Below are positions 4,663-6,363 of a DNA stretch of 6,363 bases, one piece after another. The stretch comes from Candidatus Bathyarchaeota archaeon (lineage in GTDB: Archaea; Thermoproteota; Bathyarchaeia; Bathyarchaeales; Bathyarchaeaceae). A program made the position numbers and the translations under genes. Each line of letters starts with the position of its first letter. Position 1 is the first letter of the stretch. Location: positions 1,050,536-1,056,898 of the forward strand of contig CP070709.1 of assembly GCA_020350305.1 (NCBI GenBank). The letters are read 5' to 3'. The notes below the pieces were generated by a model. The model ran no database searches. It worked only from the letters and a program-made list of their open reading frames with translations, and was not told where the DNA came from.

Positions 4663-5481
4663 TTAGAAGCCAGCTATCTTTGTAAACACCGCATAAGCCC
4701 ACACTATAGCTATCGCGATGGTCCCGTACTTTCCAGCTGTTTTCTGTAGGTTAACGACGCTTTTTGTTGAAGGATCTCTTAACACATCTGCATATCGCAT
4801 AACCACAGGTATGGAAAGCGGAAAAATTATGAAAAACAAAAGTAGGTGTCTGTAAGAGAGTAGACCAAAAGCTGAGTATACAAATGGCGAGAGAACCGCT
4901 GTAAGTATCATAAGCCCAGCAACTATAACAGTTTTCTTCTTTCCATACTTAACGACAGAGGTGTTAGTCCTCATTTCACTGTCTGCTTCACAGTCTCCGA
5001 CGGCTTGAATTATGTGGCCTCCTGAATGAATCAGTGTTAGGGGTATTGCAACTAACATAATTGATGAAACATCAATGTTCAGGTGGTGAGTGACTGCTAA
5101 ACCCATGAAGAATGGTAGAAACCCAGCACCTAAACCTGAAATGACAAAGTCTACAACTGGCAGAGCCTTGAGTCTGAAAGGTGGAGTGGAATAGGCAGTC
5201 CAAAGTCCGAGGTATACAAGAAACAACGCAGAAAGATAAACATCGACTATGAAAACCAGAGTTAAACCTAGGATGACCAGCAGTATGGAAAAAATTAAAG
5301 CATTGCGTGGTGTTATTCTTCCAGATGCAACAGGTAGGCGTGATTTGACTTTGTTTCTTCGATCCGCTTCACGGTCAATGTATTGATTTAGAACGAAGAC
5401 GCTGGCCGTAACAAACAGAAAAGCCATAAAAACTATGGCAATGCGTTCAAAAGGAGGAAGGTTAAAAATTATGCTTCCCAA
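4663..5481 (-). CDS. UbiA-family membrane prenyltransferase
   Basis: Integral membrane enzyme that transfers a polyprenyl group from its diphosphate to an acceptor. In archaea, members make digeranylgeranylglyceryl phosphate for ether lipids, quinone precursors or heme O; the acceptor cannot be told here. The first aspartate motif is N32-x3-D36-x3-D40 (NQYIDREADRRNKVKSRLP, 272-residue numbering). The loop YSTPPFRLK is at 98-106. The second motif is D163-x3-D167 (VGDCEADSEMRTN), followed by the conserved TS..KYG. About eight membrane helices are visible. The only usable start in this frame is TTG 5481, but coding similarity continues upstream to about 5541, so the annotated N-terminus is almost certainly truncated. 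The gene is convergent with mscL and divergent from the first PadR-like gene. Confidence 0.88.
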   Translation of the reverse strand: MGSIIFNLPPFERIAIVFMAFLFVTASVFVLNQYIDREADRRNKVKSRLPVASGRITPRNALIFSILLVILGLTLVFIVDVYLSALFLVYLGLWTAYSTPPFRLKALPVVDFVISGLGAGFLPFFMGLAVTHHLNIDVSSIMLVAIPLTLIHSGGHIIQAVGDCEADSEMRTNTSVVKYGKKKTVIVAGLMILTAVLSPFVYSAFGLLSYRHLLLFFIIFPLSIPVVMRYADVLRDPSTKSVVNLQKTAGKYGTIAIAIVWAYAVFTKIAGF

Positions 5482-5567
5482 ACCAAAACTGAAAGCCCAT
5501 CCGATCCAACTATCAACCCTGCAAGCCTTGAGATATTGAAACGTTCAAGCAGCCTCCAAGATTTCAT
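5482..5567 (-). other. Displaced N-terminus of the UbiA gene (apparent 1-nt frameshift)
   Basis: In frame with the enzyme, 5541-5482 encodes FQYLKACRVDSWIGWAFSFG, a fitting UbiA start and first helix. It contains no ATG/GTG/TTG and is closed by TGA just upstream. One frame over, an ATG at 5567 encodes MKSWRLLERF and reaches 5538. Adding one base near 5538-5541 would join them into a single N-terminus. Either the gene carries a 1-nt deletion, the assembly has an error, or a -1 slip occurs; the local sequence is not a classical slippery heptamer. Confidence 0.65.
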
Positions 5568-5584
5568 ACTACAGATTGCAAAAC

Positions 5585-5608
5585 ATTTAAATTTTGATAT
5601 ATATAAGA
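5585..5608. promoter_or_regulatory. Divergent promoter region, ubiA / padR-like
   Basis: For the plus strand, TATATATAAG (5598-5607) is centred 26 nt before the ATG at 5628, exactly what a leaderless transcript needs. For the minus strand, ATTTAAAT (5585-5592) or the same palindromic TATATATA lies about 22-34 nt before the ATG at 5567. Between the TATA and the plus-strand start lie CACT (5614-5617) and AGTG (5623-5626), inverted around 5 nt, overlapping ACCA/TGGT (5612-5621). This is a possible operator for the PadR-like protein itself. Confidence 0.6.
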
Positions 5609-5627
5609 CTTACCACTTGGTGAGTGC

Positions 5628-5969
5628 ATGGTCAAAAACTTCGTTTATGCGTTCATACGGGGGCTCAATAAGCCAATAATGTTATGGCTTTTGTACGTTA
5701 AGCCCAGATCTGGATACGAGTTAATGAAGGAGTTCACTAAACTAACGGGGCAAAAGTTGAAGCCTGGAATAGTATATCCTTTTCTTCACCATTTAGAAAA
5801 AGGCGGTTTCACCGTAAGCAAATGGATCGAAAAAGGTAAACGTAAAATAAAATATTACTCACTAACCAAAAAAGGCGAGAATCTTCTGGATAGAGTTCGC
5901 AATTTTTTCAATATGCCAATCAAAGAACTCATTACAGATATGCTAGCTGAAAAAGGCGAGATCAGCTAG
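5628..5969 (+). CDS. PadR-like winged-helix transcriptional regulator
   Basis: A 113-residue DNA-binding regulator of the short PadR type. Visible parts are a first helix with RGLNKPIMLWLLYVKPRSGYELMKEF (11-36), the recognition-helix region KPGIVYPFLHHLEKGGF (45-61, the counterpart of the PadR GxxYPLLxxLE motif), the wing (SKWIEKGKRKIKYYSLTKKG, 64-83) and one C-terminal helix for dimerisation (84-108). There is no effector domain. It starts with ATG at 5628, probably leaderless. It is divergent from the UbiA gene and followed by a paralogue with roughly half of its residues identical. PadR proteins often repress themselves or a neighbour, so control of the prenyltransferase is a reasonable guess only. 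Confidence 0.88.
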   Translation: MVKNFVYAFIRGLNKPIMLWLLYVKPRSGYELMKEFTKLTGQKLKPGIVYPFLHHLEKGGFTVSKWIEKGKRKIKYYSLTKKGENLLDRVRNFFNMPIKELITDMLAEKGEIS

Positions 5970-6001
5970 ATTGATGTGTCAATTCTTGAAAATTGTAGGT
6001 T

Positions 6002-6021
6002 CACAAGTCTTCATGCTTGTG
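6002..6021. other. Small inverted repeat between the PadR-like genes
   Basis: CACAAG (6002-6007) and CTTGTG (6016-6021) are inverted around 8 nt in the 141-bp gap. No T-run follows, so a terminator on the plus strand is unlikely. A regulator site is possible. The rest of the gap shows only the promoter of the second gene. Confidence 0.35.
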
Positions 6022-6067
6022 GGAAAAAGGTTTCAGCTGACCTTGCACGCAACCAACATCAAGATCT

Positions 6068-6080
6068 GAAAAGTTTAATG
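6068..6080 (+). promoter_or_regulatory. Candidate BRE/TATA of the second PadR-like gene
   Basis: GAAAAGTTTAATG resembles an archaeal BRE plus TATA. The predicted transcript start is about 6101, close to an in-frame TTG at 6102 and 10 nt before the ATG at 6111. AAGAGG (6088-6093) lies 8 nt before that TTG but may precede the transcript start. Confidence 0.45.
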
Positions 6081-6110
6081 AGGTAAGAAGAGGCTTCATC
6101 ATTGGCTGAC

Positions 6111-6363
6111 ATGGAGAAAGACTTGATTAGAACCACCATCAGAGGTTTCAACAGAGCCATTATTCTTTGGCTAGTTAGCCAAGAGCCTATGTCGGGATAC
6201 AGAATTGTGAAGGAGATGAAAAGATTAACTGGTCAAGGTTTCCATCCGGGCATAGTGTACCCTCTACTCTATGAACTGGAAGAAAAAGGGTTTACTGTAA
6301 GCAAGTGGAGGCAAAGAGGTAGGAGACGCATCAATTACTACTCGATAACAGAAGAAGGAACGA
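6111..6363 (+). CDS. PadR-like winged-helix regulator, second copy, 3' end missing
   Basis: The first 84 codons are present; the window ends within the wing/C-terminal helix. It aligns without gaps to the gene at 5628 from the first residue, with about 44 of 84 positions identical. Shared parts include IRG-N at the start, SGY plus a helix, LTGQ, PGIVYP-L, GFTVSKW and YYS-T--G. Differences concentrate in the first helix and in the recognition-helix stretch (FHPGIVYPLLYELEEKGF against LKPGIVYPFLHHLEKGGF), so DNA or partner specificity may have diverged. ATG 6111 is chosen because it matches the paralogue's start. An in-frame TTG at 6102 would add three residues. It has its own probable promoter, so the pair is not a simple operon. 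Confidence 0.85.
   Translation, partial: MEKDLIRTTIRGFNRAIILWLVSQEPMSGYRIVKEMKRLTGQGFHPGIVYPLLYELEEKGFTVSKWRQRGRRRINYYSITEEGT

Overview
The window looks archaeal. Evidence seen directly: a proteasome beta subunit gene followed by a beta-CASP/KH ribonuclease gene (aCPSF1/FttA), TATA-like boxes about 26 nt upstream of start codons, frequent GTG/TTG starts, and T-rich tracts after stop codons. The gene mix (UbiA prenyltransferase, an archaeal-style MscL, an ASCH protein, PadR-like regulators, unrecognised small proteins) would fit a mesophilic Bathyarchaeia/TACK-type genome. That placement is inference, and no gene here fixes the lineage.

Layout. Positions 1-1012 (minus strand) hold the start of aCPSF1 and the complete psmB upstream of it, an RNA-processing/protein-turnover pair that runs off the left edge. 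Positions 1013-1304 are intergenic and lead into a 90-bp array of nine 10-bp units with phased A-tracts. Positions 1305-3560 (plus strand) are a hypothetical region: an unrecognised protein ending in an 11-bp hairpin, a cysteine-containing protein, a two-helix membrane protein, and a small hydrophobic reading frame interrupted by TGA. The palindrome TGCATGCA occurs at four places between 2611 and 3575 and nowhere else in the window. Positions 3734-4592 (plus) encode an ASCH-domain protein and an MscL channel, each apparently with its own terminator. Positions 4663-5567 (minus) encode a UbiA prenyltransferase whose first residues lie in a different frame from the rest. Positions 5628-6363 (plus) hold two tandem paralogous PadR-like regulators, the second cut by the window end.

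How the genes may work together. psmB and aCPSF1 are probably co-transcribed, because the aCPSF1 ribosome-binding site overlaps the psmB stop codon. The first PadR-like gene is divergent from the prenyltransferase across about 60 bp with shared AT-rich promoter elements, so it may regulate itself and the prenyltransferase. The two small membrane-protein loci at 2779 and 3339 share the TGCATGCA motif and may share a regulator.

I see no CRISPR array, tRNA, rRNA, transposase or phage gene. The best candidates for something undescribed are the TGCATGCA-marked small membrane-protein locus with its in-frame TGA and competing hairpins, and the phased 10-bp array. Neither is proven to be a system.
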